A DNA stretch of 64,000 bases from Candidatus Pristimantibacillus lignocellulolyticus (lineage in GTDB: Bacteria > Bacillota > Bacilli > Paenibacillales > Paenibacillaceae). The position numbers were made by a program, and so were the translations under genes. Under the pieces are notes generated by a model that saw only the letters and a list, made by a program, of their open reading frames with translations, ran no database searches and was not told the DNA's origin. Positions 1 through 9,094 of this stretch are shown one piece after another (positions within the stretch are counted from its first letter, which is position 1; each line of letters begins with the position of its first letter). The DNA lies in contig CP097899.1 of assembly GCA_023639215.1 (NCBI GenBank), forward strand, positions 2,295,001 to 2,359,000, given 5' to 3'.

Positions 1-151
1 ATAAGGTCATTCCAAAACTCTCTTCAAGTTGTTTGATCGCATGACTCACACTAGGTTGAGTAATATAAAGCGATTTTGCTGCCTTAGTTAAGCTACCTGT
101 TTTCGCGGCCCAATAGAAAACTTTATATAGCTCATAATTGGTCATAGACAT
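1..151 (-). CDS. LysR-family transcriptional regulator, N-terminal fragment
   Basis: The gene runs off the left edge of the window; about 50 residues are visible. They form the winged helix-turn-helix that opens LysR-family regulators, with the recognition region reading TKAAKSLYITQPSVSHAIKQ. The start is the ATG at 151, preceded by an AGGAG about nine bases upstream; a second ATG lies two codons in. It diverges from zwf with about 120 bp between them, the usual arrangement for a LysR protein that controls its neighbour, so a role in regulating the pentose phosphate operon is a reasonable inference. The effector domain is outside the window, so the ligand cannot be guessed. Confidence 0.85.
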   Translation of the reverse strand, partial: MSMTNYELYKVFYWAAKTGSLTKAAKSLYITQPSVSHAIKQLEESFGMTL

Positions 152-270
152 GGTCTATAGCTCCTGTCCAATATATTAATTACTTGTATAGGTGTTATTA
201 GTATTATAGTAGAACTAATGGAGAGAAGATAGTAGATACTGCACCTAATATATAACGTTTGGAAGGAAAG

Positions 271-1800
271 ATGATAATGGAAGCAACAACGTTTGTATTG
301 TTTGGAGCAACAGGCGATTTAGCGAAAAGAAAAATCTACCCTGCCTTATATAATTTATATATCGATCAAAAATTACCACAATCTTTCGCTGTTGTAGGAC
401 TAGGTCGAAGAGAATTTTCAGATGAAGTATTTCAAGCAAGTGTAGAGAAATCAATTCGTGATTTTTCAAGACGTGAAGCCAGTGACGATGTTATCATGAA
501 CAGCTTTTTACAAGCATTCCGCTATTGTTCGCTAGATATTGGACATACAGAAGATTATGTCAAACTACTACACCTTATTGAAGAGCAAGAAAAAGATATG
601 GGTAGTTCGCCTAATCGGATGTTCTATCTTTCTGTTGGACCTGAGTTTTTTGAACCAATTGCTGCGAACATCAAAGAGAGTGGACTTGGTACAACAAAAG
701 GTTGGAAACGTCTGTTGATTGAAAAACCTTTTGGACATGATTTGCAATCTGCTCAACATTTGAATCAACAACTTAGCGATTCATTTGAAGAAAATGAAAT
801 TTATCGCATTGATCATTATCTTGGAAAACCGATGATCCAAAAGCTTGAAATCTTGCAACAAACGAATCCTGTACTTCAAGCACTATGGTCCAATCGCTAC
901 ATCTCTAATGTCCAAATCACTGCTAGTGAAACGGTTGGCGTAGAAGAGCGCGCAGGTTATTATGACCATGTTGGTGCAATTAGAGATATGTTCCAAAACC
1001 ATATGCTTCAAATATTAATGATGCTAACGCTACATCTGCCGCAGAACAGTACTTCAGAAGTTGTACGTTTTAAGAAGAAGACAATTATGGAGTCTCTTGA
1101 GCCTCTGTACAAAGAGAATGTGAAGTCTAATGTTATCCGTGGTCAGTATTCAGCAGGTTCAATCGCAGGTTCACCGGTCGTTGGATATACTTCTGAGGCT
1201 GGCATTCCGGCTACATCGATGAATGACACATTCATTGCTGCAAGATTAGAGATCGATAATTCATTCTGGCGTGGCGTGCCTTTCTATATTAGAACAGGTA
1301 AACGAATGAATGAAAAATTCACACGTATTATTATTGAATTCAAAGAAGCATTTCAACAAAGCACGACTACATCTGAAAACAATCAGGTTGCCAATCTGTT
1401 GATTTTTGAAATTAGTCCGAATGAAGGAATTACATTCCAACTAAATTCCAGAGATCCGAAGAACAAAGAACAATTTATTCCGATTAATATTGATTTCCAT
1501 TCAAGCAGTAACGATGTTCCAGAAGCCTATGAGAATCTCATTCATGATGCATTCCAGGGAGACGGTACGTTCTTTGCTCACTGGGATGAAGTTGAATTGT
1601 CTTGGAAATGGGTTCAACCAATTCTAAACGCATTTGAAGAAAATCTTGTACCACTTACGTTTTATGCAGCAGGTTCTAATGGTCCAGTGGAATCCGATGA
1701 GCTATTAGCTAGAGACGGTAATCACTGGTGGTTAGATGCCAAAGCTGATCAAAAAATACAAGCAACAGAAGGAGAACATTATGTCTACTCAAAACATTGA
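271..1800 (+). CDS. zwf: glucose-6-phosphate 1-dehydrogenase
   Basis: Catalyses NADP-linked oxidation of glucose 6-phosphate to 6-phosphogluconolactone, the entry step of the oxidative pentose phosphate pathway, in the cytoplasm. The N-terminal Rossmann motif [10 protein letters not shown] lies near residues 12-21, and the family active-site signature RIDHYLGK lies near residue 180. Length of about 509 residues is normal. A TTG at 259 also opens the frame, but GGAAGG at 261-266 sits ideally for ATG 271 or ATG 277. The 3' end overlaps the start of tkt by 20 bp, so the genes are probably translationally coupled. A gnd gene, often nearby, is absent from the window. Confidence 0.95.
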   Translation: MIMEATTFVLFGATGDLAKRKIYPALYNLYIDQKLPQSFAVVGLGRREFSDEVFQASVEKSIRDFSRREASDDVIMNSFLQAFRYCSLDIGHTEDYVKLLHLIEEQEKDMGSSPNRMFYLSVGPEFFEPIAANIKESGLGTTKGWKRLLIEKPFGHDLQSAQHLNQQLSDSFEENEIYRIDHYLGKPMIQKLEILQQTNPVLQALWSNRYISNVQITASETVGVEERAGYYDHVGAIRDMFQNHMLQILMMLTLHLPQNSTSEVVRFKKKTIMESLEPLYKENVKSNVIRGQYSAGSIAGSPVVGYTSEAGIPATSMNDTFIAARLEIDNSFWRGVPFYIRTGKRMNEKFTRIIIEFKEAFQQSTTTSENNQVANLLIFEISPNEGITFQLNSRDPKNKEQFIPINIDFHSSSNDVPEAYENLIHDAFQGDGTFFAHWDEVELSWKWVQPILNAFEENLVPLTFYAAGSNGPVESDELLARDGNHWWLDAKADQKIQATEGEHYVYSKH

Positions 1801-3775
1801 TCAATTATCTATCGACACACTTCGTACTTTATCTATTGATGCGATTAACGCTGCAAACTCAGGTCACCCAGGTCTTCCTATGGGAGCTGCACCAATGGCG
1901 TATGCGCTTTGGGCAAATCAAATGAATTACAATCCTGGTCATGCAAATTGGTTCAACCGCGATCGTTTCGTACTTTCTGCGGGTCACGGTTCAGCACTAC
2001 TTTACAGCTTATTACATGTAGCTGGTTATGAAGTATCTATCGATGATTTGAAACAATTCCGTAAAATGAACAGTAAAACTCCAGGTCACCCAGAATTCGG
2101 TCATACAGATGGCGTTGATGCTACAACTGGTCCACTTGGTCAAGGTATTGCAATGGCAGTTGGTATGGCAATGGCTGAAGCTCACTTAGCTGCTAAGTTC
2201 AATCAAGAACAATTCCCAGTAGTGGATCATTACACGTATGCACTTGTTGGCGATGGTTGCTTAATGGAAGGTGTTGCTTATGAAGCAATGTCTATGGCAG
2301 GTCATATGAAACTTGATAAATTAGTCGTATTATACGATTCCAATGATATTTCTCTAGATGGAGATCTAGGTCTTTCCTTCGGCGAAAACATGCAAAAGAG
2401 AGCAGAATCTGCTCAGTGGCAATACTTGAGAGTTGAAGATGGTAACGACGTTGCTGCAATTACTTCAGCAATTGCAGAAGCGAAAGCTAATACTACTCAA
2501 CCAACAATTATCGAAATTCGTACAATTATTGGTTATGGTAGCAAAAAAGTTCAAGGTACGAACAAAGCTCATGGTAATCCACTAGGTAAAGAAGAAGCAA
2601 TTGCAACGAAAGCTGTATACGGTTGGGAACATGATGAGTTCACAGTACCAGCAGAAGTTAAAGCACACTTCGAGCAGTTGAAACAACAAGGTGCTGTTAA
2701 AGAACAACAATGGAATGAACTAGTTGCAACTTACACTGCAAAATATCCAGAGCTTGGTCAAGAACTTGCTCAAGTGATTGACGGTAAAGTAGCTATTGAT
2801 GCATCTGACATCCTTACTTTTGATTCTTCTAAAGCAATTTCAACTCGTATCGCAAGTGGTCAAGCGATTAATCACTTTATCAAATCAGTACCGTCCATCT
2901 TTGGTGGTAGTGCAGATCTATCTGGTTCTACAATGACAGATATTAATGGTGAGCCAATCTTCGCAGTGGATTCTTATGTTGGTCGTAATGTGTACTTTGG
3001 TGTTCGTGAGCATGCGATGGGCGCAGCAGGTAACGGTATGGCATTACATGGCGGAGTAAAACCATTCGTAAGTACGTTCTTCGTATTCAGCGACTATCTT
3101 CGTCCAGCTATTCGTTTGGCATCACTACAAAAATTGCCTGTAACTTATGTATTTACACATGACTCTATTGCAGTAGGTGAAGATGGTCCTACACATGAGC
3201 CAATCGAGCAACTAGCAGCACTTCGTACTATTCCAGGACTAACGGTAATTCGTCCTTCAGATGCGAATGAAACAGCGAGCGCTTGGGCGTATGTCCTGCA
3301 ACAACAAGATGGTCCGGTTGCTTTGATTCTTAGCCGTCAAAATCTTCCTGTATATGAAGCAACGAAAGCAAATATTGCAGATGTAGCTAAAGGTGCTTAT
3401 GTTCTAGCTGAAACGAATGCAACGCCTGATGTTATTCTAATCGCTACAGGTTCTGAAGTTTCACTTGCAGTAAGTGCTAAAGCAGATCTAGAAAATGAGA
3501 ATGTATCTGTTCGTGTCGTTGCAATGCCAAGCAGAGAGTTGTTCAATGCTCAATCTGATGAATATAAAGAATCAATTCTACCTACTGCGGTAACGAAACG
3601 TGTAGCTATTGAAGCGGGTATCTCTCTAGGCTGGGAGCGTTATACAGGAGCTAACGGTAGTATCATCTCCATTGATACGTACGGAGCTTCAGGTCCTGGT
3701 ACAGAAGTTATGGAATATTTCGGATTCTCATCAAGCAATGTCGTTTCTGTAGCTAAGCAATTATTGAATAAATAA
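1781..3775 (+). CDS. tkt: transketolase
   Basis: Thiamine diphosphate enzyme that moves two-carbon units between sugar phosphates in the non-oxidative pentose phosphate pathway. At 664 residues it has the usual three-domain length. Seen in sequence: the N-terminal [18 protein letters not shown] region, the diphosphate-binding GDG motif ([13 protein letters not shown]), the catalytic glutamate region of the pyrimidine domain ([16 protein letters not shown]), and the substrate-binding stretch [18 protein letters not shown]. The start is ATG 1781 with AGAAGGAG ending 6 bases upstream; the frame stays open further upstream inside zwf, but no better start is there. It overlaps zwf and is followed 26 bp later by the transaldolase gene, which points to one operon. 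Confidence 0.96.
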   Translation: MSTQNIDQLSIDTLRTLSIDAINAANSGHPGLPMGAAPMAYALWANQMNYNPGHANWFNRDRFVLSAGHGSALLYSLLHVAGYEVSIDDLKQFRKMNSKTPGHPEFGHTDGVDATTGPLGQGIAMAVGMAMAEAHLAAKFNQEQFPVVDHYTYALVGDGCLMEGVAYEAMSMAGHMKLDKLVVLYDSNDISLDGDLGLSFGENMQKRAESAQWQYLRVEDGNDVAAITSAIAEAKANTTQPTIIEIRTIIGYGSKKVQGTNKAHGNPLGKEEAIATKAVYGWEHDEFTVPAEVKAHFEQLKQQGAVKEQQWNELVATYTAKYPELGQELAQVIDGKVAIDASDILTFDSSKAISTRIASGQAINHFIKSVPSIFGGSADLSGSTMTDINGEPIFAVDSYVGRNVYFGVREHAMGAAGNGMALHGGVKPFVSTFFVFSDYLRPAIRLASLQKLPVTYVFTHDSIAVGEDGPTHEPIEQLAALRTIPGLTVIRPSDANETASAWAYVLQQQDGPVALILSRQNLPVYEATKANIADVAKGAYVLAETNATPDVILIATGSEVSLAVSAKADLENENVSVRVVAMPSRELFNAQSDEYKESILPTAVTKRVAIEAGISLGWERYTGANGSIISIDTYGASGPGTEVMEYFGFSSSNVVSVAKQLLNK

Positions 3776-3801
3776 AAAATAATTATTGGGGGTAATTTAA
3801 T

Positions 3802-4467
3802 ATGAAATTTTTCATTGATACAGCTAATGTGGTAGATATCAAAAAAGCGCATAAAATCGGAATTATTTCTGGAGTAACTACGAATCCATCGCTAGTTGCC
3901 AAAGAAGGTGTCAAATTCGAAGATCGCATTGAAGAGATCCTGCAAGCTGTTCCTGATGTTGAATCTGTTTCTGCTGAAGTTACTCCTGATGCTGTTACAG
4001 CTGAAGAAATGATTGCACAAGCGAATGAATTAATTAAAATCAACAATAATGATCCAAATGTAACGATCAAACTTCCGATGACTCTAGCTGGTCTAGAAGC
4101 TTGCCGTTACCTGACTCAAAAAGGCGTTAAAACAAACGTTACTTTAATCTTCACAGTAAACCAAGCATTATTGGCTGCTCGTGCTGGTGCTACTTATGTA
4201 TCTCCTTTCTTAGGTAGATTGGATGATATTTCTGAAGATGGCGTGCAATTGATTGTGAAAGTTGCGGAATTGTTCCGTATCCATAACTTAGATGCTCAAA
4301 TCATTGCAGCATCTGTACGTCACCCAGACCATGTCACTCGCGTTGCTATGGCTGGTGCTCATATTGCTACTGTTCCATTCAATGTGATCGAGCAAATCTC
4401 CAAACATCCACTTACAGATCAAGGGATGGAAAAGTTCGCAGCTGACTGGAAAAACACAGTGCAGTAA
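3802..4467 (+). CDS. tal: transaldolase, small single-domain type
   Basis: Transfers a dihydroxyacetone unit between sugar phosphates and completes the non-oxidative pentose phosphate branch. At 221 residues it belongs to the short transaldolase/fructose-6-phosphate aldolase subfamily (TalC/MipB-like). The Schiff-base lysine is in NVTIKLPMT (Lys90), and the N-terminal [20 protein letters not shown] and [14 protein letters not shown] signatures are clear. The start ATG follows a TTGGGGGT ribosome binding site. It is the last gene of zwf-tkt-tal and is followed by a strong terminator at 4510. Small family members can be transaldolases or fructose-6-phosphate aldolases; the operon favours transaldolase. 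Confidence 0.93.
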   Translation: MKFFIDTANVVDIKKAHKIGIISGVTTNPSLVAKEGVKFEDRIEEILQAVPDVESVSAEVTPDAVTAEEMIAQANELIKINNNDPNVTIKLPMTLAGLEACRYLTQKGVKTNVTLIFTVNQALLAARAGATYVSPFLGRLDDISEDGVQLIVKVAELFRIHNLDAQIIAASVRHPDHVTRVAMAGAHIATVPFNVIEQISKHPLTDQGMEKFAADWKNTVQ

Positions 4468-4509
4468 TAACGTAATTGAGCATTTTTGAAATGATATTTG
4501 AGATTACAG

Positions 4510-4554
4510 ACTGTAAGTAAACTAGAACATATCTAGTTCACTTACAGTTTTTTT
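4510..4554 (+). terminator. intrinsic terminator of zwf-tkt-tal
   Basis: Two 17-base arms (4510-4526 and 4532-4548) pair with one mismatch around a five-base loop and run directly into seven T residues. It ends the pentose phosphate operon, just before the repeat array. Confidence 0.9.
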
Positions 4555-5290
4555 CATTCCACCAAAGTGGAGTAGAAGCGTCGAATGAAGAGTAAAATTC
4601 CCTTTCATTCCACCAAAGTGGGGTGAAAACGCCGAATGAAGAGTAAAAATGCCTTTCATTCCACCAAAATGGAGTAGAAGCGTCGAATGAAGAGTAAAAT
4701 TCCCTTTCATTCCACCAAAGTGGAGTGAAAACGCCGAATGAAGAGTAAAATTCCCTTTCATTTCACCAAAGTGGAGTGAAAGCACCGAATGAAGAGTAAA
4801 ATTCCCCTTCATTCCACCAAAGTGGAGTGAAAACGCCGAATGAAGAGTAAAATTCCCTTTCATCCCACCAAAGTGGAGTAGAAGCGTCGAATGAAGAGTA
4901 AAATTCCCTTTCATTCCACCAAAGTGGGGTGAAAACGCCGAATGAAGAGTAAAAATGCCTTTCATTCCTCCAAAGTGGAGGGAAAGCACCGAATGAAGAG
5001 TAAAAATGCCTTTCATTCCACCGAAGTGGAGTGAAAACGGCGAATGAAGAGTAAAAATGCCTTTCATCTCACCAAAGTGGAGGGAAAGCAACGAATAAAG
5101 AGTAAAAATGCCTTTCATTCCACCGAAGTGGAGTGAAAACGCCGAATGAAGAGTAAAAATGCCTTTCATTCCACCAAAGTGGAGTGAAAGCGTTGAATGA
5201 AGAGTAAAAATGCCTTTCATCTCACCAAAGTGGAGGGAAAGCAACGAATAAAGAGTAAAATTCCCTTTAACTTCACCAAAGTGAAGACGC
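4555..5290. repeat. 51-bp tandem repeat array, 14 full units plus a partial one
   Basis: Fourteen consecutive 51-bp units run from 4555 to 5268 with no insertion or deletion between them, followed by a degenerate partial unit to about 5290. Each unit starts near CATTCCACCAAAGTGGAG, has a middle reading CGAATGAAGAGTAAAA, and ends CCCTTT or GCCTTT. The CCAC...GTGG core with its TTTCA and TGAAA flanks forms a short hairpin in each unit. Units differ by scattered substitutions. Because 51 is a multiple of three, a reading frame open in one unit stays open in all: the minus strand is open from 5244 to 4522 and would encode 17-residue repeats such as LSLHFGGMKGIFTLHS. I do not call this a gene: there is no plausible ribosome binding site, and the same unit occurs once at 27205 outside any frame. 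Confidence 0.95.
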
Positions 5291-5409
5291 TTCGTTCAGT
5301 AGATGTTTCCAAATTAAACTTTCATGAATTATTCAAAATGAAGAGATACTAATTGCAAAACAATGCACGCATTGCAAAACGGTACACAGACAAAATAAAG
5401 TGCATACAC

Positions 5410-5447
5410 AAAAAACCACCATGTACCGAATGCGGCACATGGTGGTT
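5410..5447 (-). terminator. terminator of the HxlR-type regulator gene
   Basis: Eleven-base perfect arms (AACCACCATGT and its complement) flank a 12-base loop. On the minus strand the hairpin is followed by a run of T residues, so it serves the minus-strand gene ending at 5491. Confidence 0.85.
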
Positions 5448-5490
5448 ACATGAGTAGTAGCAAGTAAGGAATTTACTCTCTACTGGATAG

Positions 5491-5838
5491 CTAAGTGGTT
5501 GCTTCTTTTGTTTTAATTTCTAACTCACAAACCTCGACCCATTTGTGTATCGATACAATTACATCTTTTAATGCGTGTCCACGAGCAGTTAACTCGTATT
5601 CAACTTTCTTATTAGAATCATCAATTAAGGTCTTATTTATTAACGCAGCATTTACTAATTCATTAAGTCGCTCGGTTAATAGTCGATCTGATATTCCATC
5701 AATGCTTGAATGAATCTCATTATAACGTTTGGGACCAGACATTAATGTGTATAGAATCATACCCATCCAGCGTCTACCGAGAAATTCGATTGTACTATGA
5801 AAATCACGACAGGTATGTTGACAATCAGACTGTTTCAT
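5491..5838 (-). CDS. HxlR-family transcriptional regulator (YodB-like)
   Basis: A 115-residue winged helix-turn-helix protein of the HxlR family. The signature region EFLGRRWMGMILYTLMSGPKR is followed by a recognition helix around ISDRLLTERLNELVNA, and a wing ending in VEYELTARGHALKDVI. The N-terminus carries two cysteines (DCQHTC, residues 6 and 10); YodB of Bacillus senses quinones and diamide through a cysteine at this position, so thiol-based sensing is plausible here. It diverges from a nitroreductase gene with about 170 bp between them, and two identical-arm inverted repeats lie in that gap. Repression of the nitroreductase by this protein is the natural inference. Confidence 0.9.
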   Translation of the reverse strand: MKQSDCQHTCRDFHSTIEFLGRRWMGMILYTLMSGPKRYNEIHSSIDGISDRLLTERLNELVNAALINKTLIDDSNKKVEYELTARGHALKDVIVSIHKWVEVCELEIKTKEATT

Positions 5839-5947
5839 TAAGAGACCTCCCCGAACATTGCTTTCATTTAGTTTAACACAAATTCGTCGATGGAACAGTT
5901 GTAATCGCTAAATGAAGTAGAGGAATTACTTTCATATTGACTAAGTA

Positions 5948-5992
5948 ACTTACTTATGGTAAGTTTCTAATATAAACTTACTAATGGTAAGT
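5948..5992. promoter_or_regulatory. paired operator sites for the HxlR-type regulator
   Basis: Two inverted repeats of the form ACTTAC-N5-GTAAGT lie at 5948-5964 and 5976-5992, with centres 28 bp apart. The spacers, TTATG and TAATG, are nearly the same. They sit directly upstream of the nitroreductase ribosome binding site and downstream of the divergent regulator gene. That matches the paired operators expected for a dimeric HxlR protein; the assignment is an inference from position and symmetry. Confidence 0.7.
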
Positions 5993-6010
5993 AAAAGAGG
6001 AGAATACATT

Positions 6011-6640
6011 ATGAACACGACAACTCAATCCGATATATATTCAGTTATGGAAGCTCGAAAATCTGTAAGAGTATATGATCCGGCGTTTAAGATCTCAAAA
6101 GAAGAAATAGAAACAATTATTAAAGAGGCTACAACAGCACCATCATCAAGCAATCTTCAAGCTTGGAGATTCCTTGTTATTCAAGATCAAGAAGTAAAGA
6201 AAGAATTAAGAGCCATTGCTAATAATCAAGAGCAAGTAGAAACATCTTCTGCTGTAATCGCAGTACTAGGCGATATTGAAATGTACAAAAAAGTTGAACA
6301 AATTTATACGCAAAATGTGGCAGAAGGCCATATGCCAGAGGCCAGCAAAGAAGTTATGATTGCAAGTACAAATCGTTTGTACCCTAATGTGTCAGACGAA
6401 GTAAGAAAAAACATTGCTACTTTTGATGCAGGACTTATTTCAATGCAATTAATGTTGATTGCAAAAGAAAAAGGTTTTGATACAGTAACAATGGGTGGGT
6501 TTGACAAAGATAAGTTCGCTCAAAGATTCGAATTGCCTAGCAATGTAGTTCCAATTGTACTAATTGCTATCGGTAAAGGTGCTGCACCTGCATATGGTTC
6601 ATCTCGATTGCCATTAGAAGATATTTTAAGTTTTATCTAA
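6011..6640 (+). CDS. nitroreductase-family FMN oxidoreductase
   Basis: A 209-residue flavoprotein of the nitroreductase superfamily, expected to reduce nitro groups, quinones or similar electrophiles with NAD(P)H. The N-terminal FMN-binding pattern is present (EARKSVRVYDPAFKIS followed by TTAPSSSNLQAWRF), as is the C-terminal IAIGKGAAPA segment. The frame could open at 5984, but ATG 6011 has AAGAGGAG eight bases upstream, and the longer form would start inside the operator. It is the only gene under the twin operators and diverges from the HxlR-type regulator, so it is probably induced by electrophile or quinone stress. The substrate cannot be predicted from sequence. Confidence 0.9.
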   Translation: MNTTTQSDIYSVMEARKSVRVYDPAFKISKEEIETIIKEATTAPSSSNLQAWRFLVIQDQEVKKELRAIANNQEQVETSSAVIAVLGDIEMYKKVEQIYTQNVAEGHMPEASKEVMIASTNRLYPNVSDEVRKNIATFDAGLISMQLMLIAKEKGFDTVTMGGFDKDKFAQRFELPSNVVPIVLIAIGKGAAPAYGSSRLPLEDILSFI

Positions 6641-6682
6641 ATTATTAAGCACTAATATATTGTACTATCTTCGATTAAATTT

Positions 6683-6729
6683 AAAGCTGACTCTATTCGG
6701 ATATAATAATATCCGTACGAGTCAGCTTT
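6683..6729. terminator. bidirectional terminator between convergent genes
   Basis: AAAGCTGACTC at 6683 pairs with GAGTCAGCTTT ending at 6729, with a second inner hairpin (CGGATA/TATCCG). T residues follow on the plus strand and A residues precede, so it can serve both the nitroreductase gene and the minus-strand PH-domain gene. Confidence 0.8.
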
Positions 6730-6747
6730 TAACTTTTACTTTTATTA

Positions 6748-7113
6748 TTAAGTTAGTAGTGCCTCTGCAATTATCCGATCAAATCTTCTAACATCGATTC
6801 CCTTTTTCAAATTCACTTTAATATGACCAGCTTTTGTCCATAACTCAACTTCCGCATTGAAATCAAAAGTTCCAGCATTTTCAGTAGACCACATATCAAT
6901 TGAAGAATAAGGTAGCGAATAAATTTCAACTTTCTTCCCAGTTATACCTTGGGCATCTCGTACAATTAAACGCTTGTTAGTGAATATTGCTGAATCTCTA
7001 ATTGTCTTATAAGCTGCAACAGCGACTTCGCCATTAACTAGTAAAGCATTAACATCATTAGGAATAGGACACTCACTTACTAAAGTCCATGCTAATATTT
7101 GACCAGTTTCCAA
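6748..7113 (-). CDS. bacterial PH-domain protein
   Basis: A 121-residue soluble protein that looks like a stand-alone bacterial pleckstrin-homology domain (the YvbH/DUF1696 type). Family features seen are the strand pattern around VAAYKTIRDSAIFTNKRLIVRDAQG, then KVEIYSLPYSSIDMWSTENAG, then the closing helix DVRRFDRIIAEALL. The start is a TTG at 7113 with AGGTGG about nine bases upstream. No signal peptide or membrane segment is visible. The gene stands alone between a convergent nitroreductase gene and the broken reductase gene. The cellular role of this family is not established. Confidence 0.8.
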   Translation of the reverse strand: METGQILAWTLVSECPIPNDVNALLVNGEVAVAAYKTIRDSAIFTNKRLIVRDAQGITGKKVEIYSLPYSSIDMWSTENAGTFDFNAEVELWTKAGHIKVNLKKGIDVRRFDRIIAEALLT

Positions 7114-7225
7114 TCAAATGCACCACCTTGTATATTTAGGGTTTAACAATGATGTATATGATTACTTATGTGTATATAAGTTACCACATTTTTCAAATTC
7201 GTGCGATTATTAATTAGTAGTAATA

Positions 7226-8305
7226 TTAATGTTGCTTATTAACCCTTGTGTTGATGTCGATAGGTGGTTGAATGCTTGATAAAACCGTATTAAGATCGAA
7301 AAGCTGCTCGATATGATATACACCTGCCGGAAATGATTGACTATAGACGGAAAGAGCGATAGAAGAGGCAACTTTAGCCGTTATTTCTGCTTCAATCGTT
7401 CCATCCAAGAAGCATTCGACATTTATATTTTGATCGTTTTTTCTGCCATATGCATCAACTTTAACAGCAAATTGATTACTTCCGAACTTCATCTTTTCAA
7501 ACAATTTCACAGTTAGATTACGAAGGAAAGGATATTTTAATATTCGTAGTATGCCTAATTTTCCTAATCCACCTAATAATTTTGTGACAAATGAGGAGTC
7601 GAAGCAAAGTCGTGTAGATACTAGTGGAATATGAAGGGTTTCGGAAAGGGTATGTTGGTCAGAAAAGTTAAATCGATAGGCGTCTCTAGAACCTAATGCT
7701 TGACCAAAGTTAATCTTCTTTCCATCACTAAAACCTGATACGATCGTCTTTTGCTTACCATTCATTGTAGAAAAGGGGGCAGCCAAATTTTCAACGGTCC
7801 ATTTAATGGCAGACTTGCCATGATGATCGCCTAGTCCCAGCATGATAGAGATGTCGATTTGATCAGTTTGGTCCAATTGTTGTGATGCGTGTTGAGCCAT
7901 TAAATTGGTCATGCCCGGTGCTAGTCCAACACTTATTACTGCTGTAGAGTCATTGAAAGTAGCTGTATCTTGTAATGTTTGCAATTGCGATAGGAATGCA
8001 TAGTGAGCAGATATATCAACATAGTGTATTCCCATTGCTAAGCAGGATCAAACAAATGTAAGATCTGTTTGATCTAAACACATAATTACTAAACGTACAT
8101 CTTCCCAAATATTGAAATTCACTTCTTTATTTATATCTAATTGTAAGGGCAATACTCTACCATTTGTCGTCTCACAAAACTGTTGAGCACGTTCCATACT
8201 TCTACCTGCTGCAATTACTAGTCCTGGATGATGCTTCCCTAACTCGGTACATATGATTTGACCTACATGACCATAACCACCAACCACAATAATTTTGTTT
8301 TTCAT
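7226..8305 (-). pseudogene. saccharopine dehydrogenase-like NAD(P)-binding protein, broken by an in-frame TGA
   Basis: Two open stretches in the same frame (8305-8051 and 8047-7226) read as one protein of about 360 codons once the single TGA at 8050-8048 is ignored. The first part begins KNKIIVVGGYGHVGQIICTELG, a Rossmann nucleotide-binding motif. The second resumes SCLAMGIHYVDIS and continues with SVGLAPGMTNLMA, the conserved region of saccharopine reductase-like proteins. ATG 8305 has GTGAGGT seven bases upstream. The internal ATG at 8035 has no ribosome binding site, so restart is unlikely. A CGA-to-TGA change would explain the stop. The rest shows no decay, so this is a recent mutation, a strain-specific lesion or a sequencing error. 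It carries the MarR-type operator upstream. Confidence 0.75.
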
Positions 8306-8330
8306 AGTTGACCTCACTTCATTACTTAAA

Positions 8331-8353
8331 AATAGTATAGTAACTAAACTAAA
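8331..8353 (-). promoter_or_regulatory. second copy of the MarR-type operator, upstream of the broken reductase
   Basis: The stretch ATAGTATAGTAACTAAACTA repeats almost base for base the site overlapping the marR promoter (ATAGTATAGCTACTAAACTA). It lies between the two minus-strand genes, about 30 bp upstream of the reductase ribosome binding site. On the minus strand it contains a TATACT -10 element. The MarR protein therefore probably controls both genes. Confidence 0.65.
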
Positions 8354-8365
8354 TGTCTAAAAAAA

Positions 8366-8800
8366 TTAATCACGCATTACATTAATTAAAGTACCGATAC
8401 ATTTTTCGAAGATCTTTATCTCTTCTTCGCTTAATTGTTCTTGAAGTTGACTATAAAACTTTAGGTGTGCTGCTTCATGTGCGCGATAAGCTTCTTTTCC
8501 CTCGTCAGTAAGCGAAAGAACAGCTGCTCTAGAATCAGAATGATGCGGAGTACGTTTGACGAAAGCTTTATGTTCTAATTTTGCAACTAACTGTGTTACT
8601 GCGCCTTTCGTAATATTTAGTCGTGCAGCAAGCTCATTCATCAATAAATTTCCGTCTATGCCAATTGCATCGATGGTATGAATTTCACTAGGTGTTAACG
8701 GCCCTATGTTTCCAAAGTGGCGAGGTTGTCGTTCTAATTGTCGAAGCTGTAAAAATAATTTACCAAGTAATAAACTTCCTGTATGAGTGTGATTGTCCAT
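8366..8800 (-). CDS. MarR-family transcriptional regulator
   Basis: A 144-residue MarR protein. The winged helix-turn-helix reads LLMNELAARLNITKGAVTQLVAKLEHK, followed by the wing with HSDSRAAVLSLTDEGKEAY, the classic DxR wing of the family. N- and C-terminal helices form the dimer interface. The start at 8800 has no ribosome binding site; instead a -10 box ends six bases upstream, so the mRNA is probably leaderless. A near-palindrome overlaps that promoter and recurs upstream of the downstream reductase gene, which implies autoregulation and control of the reductase. The ligand is unknown. Confidence 0.9.
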   Translation of the reverse strand: MDNHTHTGSLLLGKLFLQLRQLERQPRHFGNIGPLTPSEIHTIDAIGIDGNLLMNELAARLNITKGAVTQLVAKLEHKAFVKRTPHHSDSRAAVLSLTDEGKEAYRAHEAAHLKFYSQLQEQLSEEEIKIFEKCIGTLINVMRD

Positions 8801-8835
8801 AGATATAGTATAGCTACTAAACTATATCTCGTCAA
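8801..8835 (-). promoter_or_regulatory. marR promoter with overlapping operator; leaderless start
   Basis: On the minus strand, TTGACG (8835-8830) and TATACT (8812-8807) are separated by exactly 17 bases. Only six bases lie between the -10 box and the ATG at 8800, so transcription should begin at or next to the start codon. The inverted repeat AGATATAGT / ACTATATCT (8801-8829) covers the spacer and -10 box, where a bound repressor would block polymerase. Confidence 0.7.
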
Positions 8836-9094
8836 TCAATGTTAAGTTAGTTTCCTATATTCTCCTGAGGATTCAGATATTTACTGTGAAATGTGTCTAT
8901 AAAGTTACTTCATCTACAAATAAACGTTAATATGCTGAAATATATGATATTTGTCAATAGTACAATGAAGTTCATCATGCTAGTATAAATCAAGCCGTAA
9001 AACAATAGGCTATTCCAACTTAAATAAATCCCAAAATATTACATCCATATATAGATTTGCGTATTCGAAAACAAAGGATAGATGGAGGTTTCAT

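Noticed and set aside
4522..5244. 240-codon minus-strand frame of 17-residue repeats as a gene
   Set aside because: A 51-bp period keeps any frame open; no ribosome binding site is evident, and the same unit occurs singly at 27205 outside a frame. Kept as a repeat and flagged as a question.
4555..5290. CRISPR array
   Set aside because: The units are contiguous with no unique spacers of constant length between invariant repeats; variation is spread through the unit, and no cas genes are near.
8048..8050. TGA as a selenocysteine codon
   Set aside because: The family has no selenocysteine members that I know, no selenocysteine insertion hairpin was evident after it, and no sel genes are in the window. 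A nonsense mutation is simpler.
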